7,229 bases of DNA from Akkermansiaceae bacterium. GTDB taxonomy: Bacteria; Verrucomicrobiota; Verrucomicrobiia; Verrucomicrobiales; Akkermansiaceae. The DNA lies in assembly GCA_014379305.1 (NCBI GenBank), contig JACMMB010000254.1, positions 1 through 7,229 on the forward strand, written 5' to 3'. The notes beneath the pieces were generated by a model that searched no databases, was not told where the DNA came from, and was given only the letters and a program-made list of their open reading frames with translations. The position numbers were made by a program, and so were the translations under genes. Positions 1 through 5,553 of this stretch are shown here, piece by piece (positions within the stretch are counted from its first letter, which is position 1; every line of letters starts with the position of its first letter).

Positions 1-331
1 ACTGCGTCTCGGCCTTATGTTCACTCGGCAATACAACAGCCGCTGATGGTAAAACGGTTTCATTCCGGGGGGATCTGAACAACCACACCGCCCCGCCAAT
101 AACCGTGATCAGCAGGGCCATAACCAGTAACATTCCGATGATGGGAAATGCCTGGCGGGGCTTTTCTACCGGTTGCCTGTCTTCCCAATTTTTCCCTTGG
201 CCCGACCGAATTTTACCGGATTCGGTTTTAGATCCCGAACGGATCTTTTGCGCATGCCGAAGCCACGAAACATCCTTTTCCTGCCTCGGGGCAGGTCCGG
301 TCAAATTACGCTGAAATTTTTTATTTTTCAT
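1..331 (-). CDS. Partial single-pass membrane protein of unknown family, N-terminal 110 residues
   Basis: Reading the minus strand from the ATG at 329-331 gives 110 codons with no stop up to the window edge, so the gene continues to the left and its C-terminus is missing. The product starts MKNKKFQRNLTG and has a basic, polar cytoplasmic-type region over residues 1-62, rich in Lys, Arg, Gln, Gly and Ser. A clear hydrophobic helix follows at about residues 63-86 (FPIIGMLLVMALLITV onward), then a polar segment from Arg87. This suggests an N-in, C-out topology with the functional part outside the membrane and outside the window. There is no Shine-Dalgarno motif before the start, as for the other genes here. 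It is co-directional with menC and menE and lies 107 bp downstream of menE. No domain or family is recognised. The uninterrupted frame and the well-formed membrane helix support a real gene; the function is unknown. Confidence 0.72.
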   Translation of the reverse strand, partial: MKNKKFQRNLTGPAPRQEKDVSWLRHAQKIRSGSKTESGKIRSGQGKNWEDRQPVEKPRQAFPIIGMLLVMALLITVIGGAVWLFRSPRNETVLPSAAVVLPSEHKAETQ

Positions 332-438
332 AGTCCATGGATTACATGAACTGATTGATCACGAACTTGAACATTCTTCAAGAGTAACTTGGCTGCGGTC
401 GAGGCGGTTTACATGGCTACTTGAGCCGGGAAGCGGGT

Positions 439-1581
439 CTATTGCTCCTCCCGCAGGATGGTTTCAACCAATTTGCCCAGCTCGCCACGCCTCAGTTTCC
501 CAAGCTCGCTCCGCGGCAGCCGATCCACCCGGAGGAATTTTTTAAACCGCTCCAAGCCGCCGGTGAGCTTTTGATACCGATCAAAACAATCCTCAACACT
601 TTCCCTTTCCAATCCCTCCTCGAAAACGGCGACTAATACGTGTTCCCGGCGGCTGTTTTCACTTGGAAAGACCGCGAAGCCGCTCTCGGGAATCCGACCG
701 GCGGAAATGGCAAGAAACCGTTTCTCCACAGCCTCCAGATCCACCAACTCGCCCATGATCTTGACCAGGGAATCCGCCCTGCCTATCGGCTTTAGGACAT
801 CTCCAACAAGCTCCACCCGATCCCGCGTCTCGAACCACTCGCCTTCGCGGTTCACAAAAACCCATACCCCGTCCCGCTCTTCCAACGTGCCTGAAAATAA
901 AGCCGGTCCTTTTAACTTGAGCCGGCCCTCGTCGGTAATTTCTGTTTCCCAGATCGGCAGGATTTTCAATGGGCACTCGGCGTAGCATCGATCCACCTGC
1001 CCGATTTCCTGCGTGGCCACTTGCGAGCAAGCCTCGGTCATCCCGTAGCTGGCAAGCACAGGCCATCCCGCATCACGGGCTTTCCGCCCCAGCTCATCGG
1101 AAAGTCTCCCGCCGCCGACAACAACCGCTTTGAGATCAGCCGGGCCTTGCAGCCCCTGTTTCACCAAATCATGCACCTGCGTGGGCACCATTGAAACGTG
1201 GGTAATCCTTTCCGCGAAAGCCCAGTCAGCAAAGCGATCCGCATCCCATTTCCCCTCGAATTTTGCAACTCCACAACCCGCAAGATAAGCCCGTGCCGCA
1301 ACCACGAATCCACCGACATGATTCAGCGGCAATGCCAGCCCCCATTTCGATTCCGTCCCTACCTCCAGCAAATCATTTACTGATTTTGCTGAAAGCAGCA
1401 GCGCCCGCTTTTCAAGTATCACCCACTTCTGCCGTCCCGTGCTGCCCGAAGTTCTGAATCCAATGCTGCCCACAGGACACGATACGGGCATGTCCCCTGT
1501 GTGATCTCCTGTCAAAAAACATGCTCCGCCGACCCAAAATTCCGCCGACGTGATCAGATCCAAATCCATTCTATTTTCCAT
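439..1581 (-). CDS. menE: o-succinylbenzoate-CoA ligase (MenE), short form
   Basis: This adenylate-forming enzyme activates o-succinylbenzoate with ATP and CoA to give o-succinylbenzoyl-CoA, the substrate of MenB in menaquinone synthesis. Visible ANL-superfamily motifs are the phosphate loop TSGSTGRQK (residues 44-52), the adenine-site VVVGGG (153-158), YGMTE (179-183), TRD with Asp254 in place of the usual TGD, the hinge region GRADSLVKIMGELVDLEAVE (267-286), and the C-terminal PRSELGK with the candidate catalytic Lys362. At 380 residues it is shorter than E. coli MenE (about 450). The shortage is all ahead of the phosphate loop, which begins near residue 44, so most of the usual N-terminal subdomain is absent. 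It follows menC by 13 bp, and this pairing favours MenE over other acyl-CoA ligases. A second in-frame ATG at 1567-1569 (Met5) is an equally possible start. Neither has a good ribosome site, though a weak GGA lies upstream of Met5. Confidence 0.9.
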   Translation of the reverse strand: MENRMDLDLITSAEFWVGGACFLTGDHTGDMPVSCPVGSIGFRTSGSTGRQKWVILEKRALLLSAKSVNDLLEVGTESKWGLALPLNHVGGFVVAARAYLAGCGVAKFEGKWDADRFADWAFAERITHVSMVPTQVHDLVKQGLQGPADLKAVVVGGGRLSDELGRKARDAGWPVLASYGMTEACSQVATQEIGQVDRCYAECPLKILPIWETEITDEGRLKLKGPALFSGTLEERDGVWVFVNREGEWFETRDRVELVGDVLKPIGRADSLVKIMGELVDLEAVEKRFLAISAGRIPESGFAVFPSENSRREHVLVAVFEEGLERESVEDCFDRYQKLTGGLERFKKFLRVDRLPRSELGKLRRGELGKLVETILREEQ

Positions 1582-1594
1582 TGCACAAACCGGT

Positions 1595-2572
1595 TCAATC
1601 CAATTTCTCCCACTTCAAATCAGCCAACTCATCATTGAAGCCCAATCCCGTCCCGCTCGGAATCGTGAAGTCCGGCTGCCACGCTCCCAGTGCCTCCACA
1701 AACACATTCCTATCAAATAAATGATGCGTCTGCACCCCGCAGACCCCGACCAATCCGGGAAAAATCAACCCCATTCGCGCCGCCTCCCACGCGGCGAAAG
1801 CCTGACCCAAAGGATGATCCATATAGCTGGTTATAACCACCCTTTGTCCATACATCGCCGCCGCTTCAGAGAGCAGGAACGGTTCATCAAGCGCAGGTTT
1901 TATGACCGTTACCTGTGCCGCCACCCGGTGCGGCCCCGCTTCCCTGTCCACCGCCAGATCTATCTTCGTCCTGCTTCTTAGCTCGGCCCAGGCCGTCTCT
2001 GAAAACGGGCAAATATCCTCCACAAAATCCAGTGCCATGCGGGTCTGGGCGGATAAGCCAGTTAGCAAAGACTCGGCCGCCTCCCCACTTAGCGACTCAT
2101 TGAAATCCAGCCGCCACTTGAGCTTTGGATAAGCGGTCACCATCTCATCCAGAAACTTTACCTCCATCTCCAAATCCCTGCCCGCCTTCATCTTGATTAC
2201 CACAAAACCTGCCTCCACCGCCTTGGCCAATTCCTTCGCATCACCCTTCACCAAGGTCGCATGGCTTTGCGGCACCTCCATTTCCTCAAACAAGGACTCT
2301 TCCGCATTTCGGGCCGTGTGGTCATACTCCGCGCATCTCATCGCGCGCCGTACGATTGGCCAGAAACGCCGGCCTTTGAGATCTTCCAAACATTTCCCGA
2401 CCGTCGGATCGCCCAGCTCGGGCCACGGGTGGATACAGCCGTGGCCATCCCCCACCCGGATCAATACCCCTTCGAATTCCCGTCTCGCCGAAACCGCGTT
2501 CAGAAACCCACGCGATTTCAGTGTGTATCGGTAAATCCAGACATCTTTACGTTCCAAAAAGTCCATCCCCAT
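1595..2572 (-). CDS. menC: o-succinylbenzoate synthase (MenC), enolase superfamily
   Basis: MenC dehydrates SHCHC, a cyclohexadiene carboxylate, to o-succinylbenzoate in the menaquinone pathway; it is Mg-dependent and cytosolic. The 325-residue length is normal. All expected catalytic positions of the muconate-lactonizing-type barrel can be seen in order. They are the KxK pair Lys127 and Lys129 (VIKMKAG), metal ligands Asp156 (RLDFNES), Glu185 (DFVEDICPF) and Asp209 (AVDREAG), and the second base Lys225 (VIKPALDE). The spacing resembles E. coli MenC residues 131, 133, 161, 190, 213 and 235. The N-terminal capping domain covers roughly residues 1-100. Dipeptide epimerases share the fold, but the menE gene directly downstream makes MenC the better call. 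The start could be the ATG at 2570-2572 or the ATG at 2564-2566 (Met3). The first ATG lies inside a 14-bp sequence repeated in inverted orientation 75 bp away. No Shine-Dalgarno sequence is present. Confidence 0.92.
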   Translation of the reverse strand: MGMDFLERKDVWIYRYTLKSRGFLNAVSARREFEGVLIRVGDGHGCIHPWPELGDPTVGKCLEDLKGRRFWPIVRRAMRCAEYDHTARNAEESLFEEMEVPQSHATLVKGDAKELAKAVEAGFVVIKMKAGRDLEMEVKFLDEMVTAYPKLKWRLDFNESLSGEAAESLLTGLSAQTRMALDFVEDICPFSETAWAELRSRTKIDLAVDREAGPHRVAAQVTVIKPALDEPFLLSEAAAMYGQRVVITSYMDHPLGQAFAAWEAARMGLIFPGLVGVCGVQTHHLFDRNVFVEALGAWQPDFTIPSGTGLGFNDELADLKWEKLD

Positions 2573-2666
2573 ATTTATAAGCTACTCATTCGCCAGCCGG
2601 ATTCCATTCAGAGCCAAGCCCAGCAAGACATCCTGTGCAAAGTTAAACCATGATAAATATGGGGAT
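2564..2666. repeat. Inverted repeat pairs spanning the menC start and the divergent interval
   Basis: The 14-base sequence ATAAATATGGGGAT occurs on the plus strand at 2653-2666 and on the minus strand at 2577-2564, where it contains the menC ATG. Next to the left arm is ATTCGCCAGC (2588-2597). Its near-complement, GCTGGCGGAAT, follows the right arm at 2671-2681 with a one-base gap. The two pairs are interleaved in the order A, B, A', B', so they cannot form one nested hairpin. This fits a local inverted duplication or paired regulator sites for the two divergent genes. The right-hand copy also contains its own dyad, TTCCGC-TG-GCGGAA (2667-2680), which looks operator-like. The repeat is seen directly in the sequence; any regulatory role is inferred. 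Confidence 0.6.
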
Positions 2667-2703
2667 TTCCGCTGGCGGAATCTTCCTGATCCCGTTTCAA
2701 TGA
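2659..2703 (+). other. Possible 14-codon leader ORF upstream of the 2708 gene
   Basis: An ATG inside the right arm of the inverted repeat opens a 14-codon frame (MGISAGGIFLIPFQ) ending at TGA 2701-2703, five bases before the next gene's ATG. The peptide is hydrophobic and has no obvious attenuator signature such as a run of one regulated amino acid. It could be a translated leader peptide, or simply a by-product of the duplicated menC start sequence. There is no ribosome binding site. Support is weak. Confidence 0.2.
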
Positions 2704-2707
2704 CTGG

Positions 2708-3520
2708 ATGAATAAGCAATTTCTCTTCGCATCAATCACCTCATTTCTGCTTATCAGCATGTCGTCCAAAGCGGATATTCCATCGCTGGACGTAAAACAA
2801 TGGCTTGGCTACTTCATTGGGATCGAAGAAAAAAAATTCCACTTCGGAGTCACTACCACTGGAGAAGGAGTGCTCATGACCATGAAACGCGATGGCACCC
2901 CGGTAGTCAAAAATGCTGCGATCAAGGTTCGTTTTGAGATTCTTGAAACCATGCCTGATGGAAAAGTAATCAGCAGAAAGATCAAAAAGGAAACGCTCAC
3001 CAGCACGCAAAACGCGGCAATTGATCCGAAGGAACCGATTACATTCCGCGGCCAGGTGACGGGAGGAGCCGCCTTTGAGGCCACGGTCATGCCGGAGAGC
3101 AAGGGATTTTCATTGAGCGGGAAAATTACCGGCAAAGGTAAAATTCGAAACCCGGTTTCCTTTGCCATCACCACAGCATTTTCCGAACCTTACAAGTATA
3201 GGGACAAGGACGACGATGTTTTTGAGGACAAAATCAAGCGTGACAAAATCGAGTTGAAGCTGACTTCCGGCAAGCAGGTTAGACTTAAATTCAAGGATCC
3301 GATCAACCCGGCTGCCCTTTACCCTGAGGGCTTCACTGCTGCCGAAATCGAAATGGAAGCCTATCGCGACACCCGATTCCTTTTCACAGCCACGGAAAAA
3401 TCCAAACTCGTTTTCGAGGATAAGGGCGGAAATGCCCTTTGGAACGGCTTCGCTCTCAAATGGTCTGTCAACGAAGGAGCCGATGCCAGTGCTGAAAAAG
3501 TCACCTTCATAATTAAATAA
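2708..3520 (+). CDS. Exported protein of unknown family, 270 residues
   Basis: The N-terminus is a typical Sec signal peptide: MNKQ, a hydrophobic core (FLFASITSFLLISM), then SSKA, with probable signal peptidase I cleavage after Ala22. The mature part has about 248 residues, no cysteine and no further membrane helix, so it is probably periplasmic or secreted. It is lysine-rich with alternating hydrophobic and polar residues, which suggests a beta-rich fold. Two halves, about residues 40-160 and 180-270, are joined by an acidic-basic linker (DKDDDVFEDKIKRDK, 166-180). No enzymatic motif is recognised. The start at 2708 is chosen because it gives the complete signal peptide. No Shine-Dalgarno motif is seen. 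The gene is divergent from menC across a 135-bp interval and is followed by the small lipoprotein genes. The coding status is secure; the function is unknown. Confidence 0.85.
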   Translation: MNKQFLFASITSFLLISMSSKADIPSLDVKQWLGYFIGIEEKKFHFGVTTTGEGVLMTMKRDGTPVVKNAAIKVRFEILETMPDGKVISRKIKKETLTSTQNAAIDPKEPITFRGQVTGGAAFEATVMPESKGFSLSGKITGKGKIRNPVSFAITTAFSEPYKYRDKDDDVFEDKIKRDKIELKLTSGKQVRLKFKDPINPAALYPEGFTAAEIEMEAYRDTRFLFTATEKSKLVFEDKGGNALWNGFALKWSVNEGADASAEKVTFIIK

Positions 3521-3537
3521 AATCTCATTCCCTACCT

Positions 3538-3558
3538 ACCCGGGACTGACGGGTTCTT
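3538..3558 (+). terminator. Weak hairpin after the exported-protein gene
   Basis: ACCCG (3538-3542) pairs with CGGGT (3550-3554) around a 7-base loop, followed by TCTT. The hairpin lies 18 bases after the stop at 3520 and before the putative promoter of the next gene. The stem is only 5 bp and the T tract is poor, so termination here is uncertain. Confidence 0.25.
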
Positions 3559-3595
3559 CATCCGGCCATCGGTAAAACGTCCGTCGCATTTTCCC

Positions 3596-3623
3596 TTGCA
3601 GCCCCGGACCTTCCGGCTAGTCT
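3596..3623 (+). promoter_or_regulatory. Candidate promoter for the first small lipoprotein
   Basis: TTGCAG (3596-3601) and TAGTCT (3618-3623) are spaced by 16 bases and could serve as -35 and -10 boxes. The spacer holds a small dyad, CCGGA-CCT-TCCGG (3604-3616), that could be an operator or a coincidence. Downstream, the leader at 3652-3681 is strikingly A- and C-rich and unstructured, which would help initiation without a Shine-Dalgarno motif. The -10 match is poor, so this is a low-confidence call. Confidence 0.3.
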
Positions 3624-3681
3624 GCCAAAAGCCGAGGGAAACAAGCCTTGGCCAACAACAACCAAACACAACCAACCTATT

Positions 3682-3795
3682 ATGAACATGATCAAACTCA
3701 CCATCGCAGCTGCTGTCGTCGCACTATTCGCCGCTTCCTGCTGCCCGGATGCTTCACCAGCTCCAGCACCTGCTTATCAGGCGCCTGCCAAGTAA
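3682..3795 (+). CDS. Very small lipoprotein, 37 residues
   Basis: The frame starts MNMIKLTIAAAVVALF and continues AASCCPDASPAPAPAY, ending at TAA 3793-3795. It has a short basic n-region, an alanine/valine-rich core and a lipobox-like AASC with Cys20 as the acylation site, followed at once by a second cysteine. The mature peptide would be only 18 residues, mostly Ala and Pro, so it is a lipid-anchored Pro/Ala tail with no domain. The gene reality rests on four points: the complete lipoprotein signal, the Met1/Met3 start after an A/C-rich leader, the strong terminator 7 bases downstream, and a similar small lipoprotein gene next door. An alternative start is Met3. It is too short for family assignment. 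Similar tiny lipoproteins in other bacteria, such as entericidins, have a different mature sequence. Confidence 0.65.
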   Translation: MNMIKLTIAAAVVALFAASCCPDASPAPAPAYQAPAK

Positions 3796-3801
3796 GTCTT
3801 T

Positions 3802-3843
3802 AAAACCTCGCCTTGGTAATAATAACCCAAGGCGAGGTTTTTT
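3802..3843 (+). terminator. Strong rho-independent terminator
   Basis: AAAACCTCGCCTTGG (3802-3816) pairs perfectly with CCAAGGCGAGGTTTT (3827-3841) around a 10-base loop (TAATAATAAC). The T run continues to 3843. It begins 7 bases after the stop of the 37-residue lipoprotein gene, so that gene appears to be a monocistronic unit. The A run on the left arm means it could also act in the other direction, but no minus-strand gene ends here. Confidence 0.93.
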
Positions 3844-3846
3844 CCC

Positions 3847-3873
3847 TTGTTCATAAATCAACTTCTGTAAAAA
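3847..3873 (+). promoter_or_regulatory. Possible promoter for the second small lipoprotein
   Basis: Because a strong terminator separates the two lipoprotein genes, the second should have its own promoter in 3844-3911. The best pair I see is TTGTTC (3847-3852) and TAAAAA (3868-3873), with a short 15-base spacer. The interval is A/T-rich and has no ribosome binding site. The call rests mainly on gene arrangement. Confidence 0.22.
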
Positions 3874-3911
3874 ATTCCCCATCGACTAAAAAAACGATAC
3901 CCAAGCCCATC

Positions 3912-4070
3912 ATGATTCGTTTGCTCCTCGCCATTTCCGTCAGTGCCACCGCGATTCTACTTTCCTCCTGCGGATGTTGCACGAGTGATACACTGGCTCC
4001 AGGCCTCCGCCCGCTTCCCCAATTCAAGGAGATTCAAACCGCTCCTGTTGAGGTCGAATACACAAAGTAA
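3912..4070 (+). CDS. Small lipoprotein, 52 residues
   Basis: Starting at the ATG at 3912 the product is MIRLLLAISVSATAILLSSC and a 32-residue tail. Arg3 gives a minimal n-region. A strong hydrophobic core leads to the lipobox LSSC, with Cys20 as the predicted lipidated residue. The mature sequence begins CGCCTSD, giving three cysteines in four residues, and continues with a Pro-rich, then acidic tail ending EVEYTK. The frame is open further upstream, to an ATG at 3813. That longer start would put 33 polar residues ahead of the signal peptide and would overlap the terminator, so 3912 is preferred. The overall plan, with Cys20 and clustered cysteines, mirrors the 37-residue lipoprotein just upstream, so the two may be diverged paralogues. 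The function is unknown. Confidence 0.72.
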   Translation: MIRLLLAISVSATAILLSSCGCCTSDTLAPGLRPLPQFKEIQTAPVEVEYTK

Positions 4071-4519
4071 TTTGTTTTATACAGAAATCTGACACCGGTT
4101 ACCTACGCCGCTTGTCAGTTGGACTGCCGTATTCCTAAATCCAAGTTCAAGGACACGATATCCGACAAACGCCAATGCCCAAAACATCCCCAACCCAACC
4201 AGGGGGAAATCAATTCATCGCTCTCTTGCGCCACTACGACCGTGTCGCCCACAATAGAACGAGTATTTCTTCGAAAACCCGCTCCACAAAAGGGATAGAA
4301 CGGAAAAACCGTCACGTCACCCAATGGAAGTGGGTGGCGTTTTGCGTGATTATCCTATCAATGGTTTTACTTGCTACTTCCGTTATCGCGGAACTCAGCT
4401 AAAGACGCTGCGCTATATGGCGGAGGAATTGTTGTAGGCCGGGCTGCGCTGCCAATATCAACGGTAGTTTAGAGACATTTCTCTGGAAATAGCCCTGCAC
4501 CACACCACCTTTCGCGCGG
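4071..4519. other. Gene-poor interval before ctaA
   Basis: This 449-base stretch holds only one candidate gene, the 75-residue membrane protein at 4175-4402. After the small lipoprotein stop, CTGACA (4089-4094) and TGTCAG (4113-4118) could form a weak hairpin with an 18-base loop and no good T tract. Between 4403 and 4519 I see an 8-base direct repeat GCTGCGCT (4407-4414 and 4443-4450) and no convincing promoter. The ctaA promoter must lie in or before this segment, but I cannot place it. I see no tRNA or structured RNA. Confidence 0.5.
4175..4402 (+). CDS. Candidate small tail-anchored membrane protein, 75 residues
   Basis: The frame opens MPKTSPTQPGGNQ. It has a polar, basic N-terminal part (residues 1-50; many Arg, Lys, Ser and Thr) and then one strong hydrophobic helix at about 53-72 (WVAFCVIILSMVLLATSV). 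It ends three residues later (ELS). That is the layout of a small C-terminally anchored membrane protein with its bulk in the cytoplasm. It lies 117 bp upstream of ctaA on the same strand, so a role near the oxidase or haem A synthase is possible but only a guess. There is no ribosome binding site and no recognised family. The helix makes a chance frame less likely, but the N-terminal half has no protein-like features beyond its charge, so it may be spurious or start elsewhere. Confidence 0.4.
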   Translation: MPKTSPTQPGGNQFIALLRHYDRVAHNRTSISSKTRSTKGIERKNRHVTQWKWVAFCVIILSMVLLATSVIAELS

Positions 4520-5539
4520 ATGAAATACACCCTGTATCAGAAGCTGGCGTCTGCCGCGTTACTATCGCTTCTGTTTCTTATATTCATGGGTGCGATTGTC
4601 AGGGTGACGGGTTCCGGCATGGGCTGTCCCGACTGGCCAACGTGTTGGGGTCTGCTAATCCCTCCCACCCATGTCGATCAGGTCGACTTCGACAAGCTTC
4701 CAATTGAAAAATTCCAGCGTAAGGCAGCAAGGATGGGACGTGATCCCTCGACAATTACGGCGGAAACTCTAAAACGTGAATTCAATCCCCGCCACGTATG
4801 GACTGAGTTTTTGAATCGCCTCTGTAGTCTTCCTGTCGGGATTCTGACTCTGGCGACATTCATTGCCTCGTTCTGGCAAAGGTCCAAGCGCCCGCTCGTA
4901 TTCTGGCTTTCGTTCGCGGCCCTGCTTCTCGTCCTTGCAAATGCGATTATGGGCAGAAGTGTCGTTTACAGCGGCCTTGCACCTGGCGTTCTGACCACCC
5001 ACCTGGCTCTTGCCATGCTACTGATCTGTGTGCTGGTTTACTGTGTTTGGGCGGGCACCGACAGTCCCTTCAAAACCACAATATCATCCAATAGTTCACT
5101 TATGAAAATTGCGGTTTCCGTTCTCCTTGCATTTGTTGTCCTCGAGGGAATCCTAGGATCCCAGATTCGCGAAATGACTGACGAACTCGCCAAATCCCAT
5201 GTCGATTCTCCGCGTGAAACCTGGATTATCGAACTCGAACAATCTTCCGTTTATCTCATTCATCGTAGCTTTTCGTGGGCGATTCTTTGCGTGACCGTAT
5301 GGGCCTATTTTCTCGCGAAAAAAAATCAACCAGATGGACCATCACTATCCCAGAAAGGCGTGATGGGAATCGTTTTCTCGCAAATGATACTTGGTCTCAT
5401 CATGTCGCAGATCCATGTCTATTCATGGGTGCAGGTATTGCACGTAGGCCTGGCTGCAATCCTCCTGGCCCTCAACTTCCGCTGGCTACTTACCATTCCA
5501 AAAAAACAATGCCCGGCAACTTGCGTTGCCGGGCATTGA
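4520..5539 (+). CDS. ctaA: Haem A synthase (CtaA/COX15 family)
   Basis: CtaA oxidises the C8 methyl of haem O to a formyl group, giving haem A for aa3/caa3-type cytochrome oxidases; it is an integral membrane protein. The 339 residues show the family layout of eight membrane helices (about 10-28, 94-118, 124-144, 157-177, 194-214, 243-263, 279-297, 303-325), with a large loop after helix 1. The hallmark GAIVRVTGSGMGCPDWPTCWG starts at residue 24 and contains the cysteine pair Cys36/Cys42. The second repeat has LEGILGSQIREMTDE (208-222). Probable haem ligands are His161, His248 (LIHRSFSW) and His308 (VLHVGLA). The usual ExxHR of helix 2 reads E96-F-L-N99-R100, so Asn replaces the first His; I recall this variant from Bacteroidota proteins. 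The final ten residues are encoded within a terminator hairpin that serves the convergent gene. Confidence 0.94.
   Translation: MKYTLYQKLASAALLSLLFLIFMGAIVRVTGSGMGCPDWPTCWGLLIPPTHVDQVDFDKLPIEKFQRKAARMGRDPSTITAETLKREFNPRHVWTEFLNRLCSLPVGILTLATFIASFWQRSKRPLVFWLSFAALLLVLANAIMGRSVVYSGLAPGVLTTHLALAMLLICVLVYCVWAGTDSPFKTTISSNSSLMKIAVSVLLAFVVLEGILGSQIREMTDELAKSHVDSPRETWIIELEQSSVYLIHRSFSWAILCVTVWAYFLAKKNQPDGPSLSQKGVMGIVFSQMILGLIMSQIHVYSWVQVLHVGLAAILLALNFRWLLTIPKKQCPATCVAGH
5500..5537 (-). terminator. Minus-strand intrinsic terminator inside the ctaA 3' end
   Basis: AATGCCCGGCAAC (5508-5520) and GTTGCCGGGCATT (5525-5537) form a perfect 13-bp stem with a TTGC loop. On the minus strand the hairpin is followed by G and seven T (complement of the A run at 5500-5506), the layout of a rho-independent terminator. 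It sits 16 bases past the stop of the Arg-rich lipoprotein gene. On the plus strand the hairpin is followed by GATGAATTAT with no T tract, so it is a poor terminator for ctaA. The whole element is coding sequence for the CtaA C-terminus. Confidence 0.9.
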
Positions 5540-5553
5540 TGAATTATAGGCAG

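Noticed and set aside
105..314. Plus-strand open frame of 69 codons at the left edge
   Set aside because: The minus-strand frame here is open over the whole segment and contains a clear membrane helix, so this is its shadow.
366..382. Hairpin CTTGAA-CATTC-TTCAAG downstream of menE as a terminator
   Set aside because: The stem is only 6 bp and A/T-rich, and no T tract follows on the minus strand.
2261..2653. Plus-strand open frame of 130 codons over menC and the intergenic region
   Set aside because: Antisense to a well-supported enzyme with all catalytic residues; the translation is Arg/Pro/Phe-rich with no domain.
2809..3174. Minus-strand frame of 121 codons with hydrophobic stretches
   Set aside because: Antisense to the signal-peptide-bearing exported protein gene; the hydrophobicity reflects the complement of Lys/Glu-rich codons.
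3682..4070. Entericidin-type toxin/antidote pair
   Set aside because: Size and tandem layout match, but the mature parts are Pro/Ala- and Cys-rich and lack the helical sequence of entericidins. Homology is not claimed.
4407..4450. Direct repeat GCTGCGCT twice, 36 bases apart
   Set aside because: Eight bases is within chance expectation and it has no further structure.
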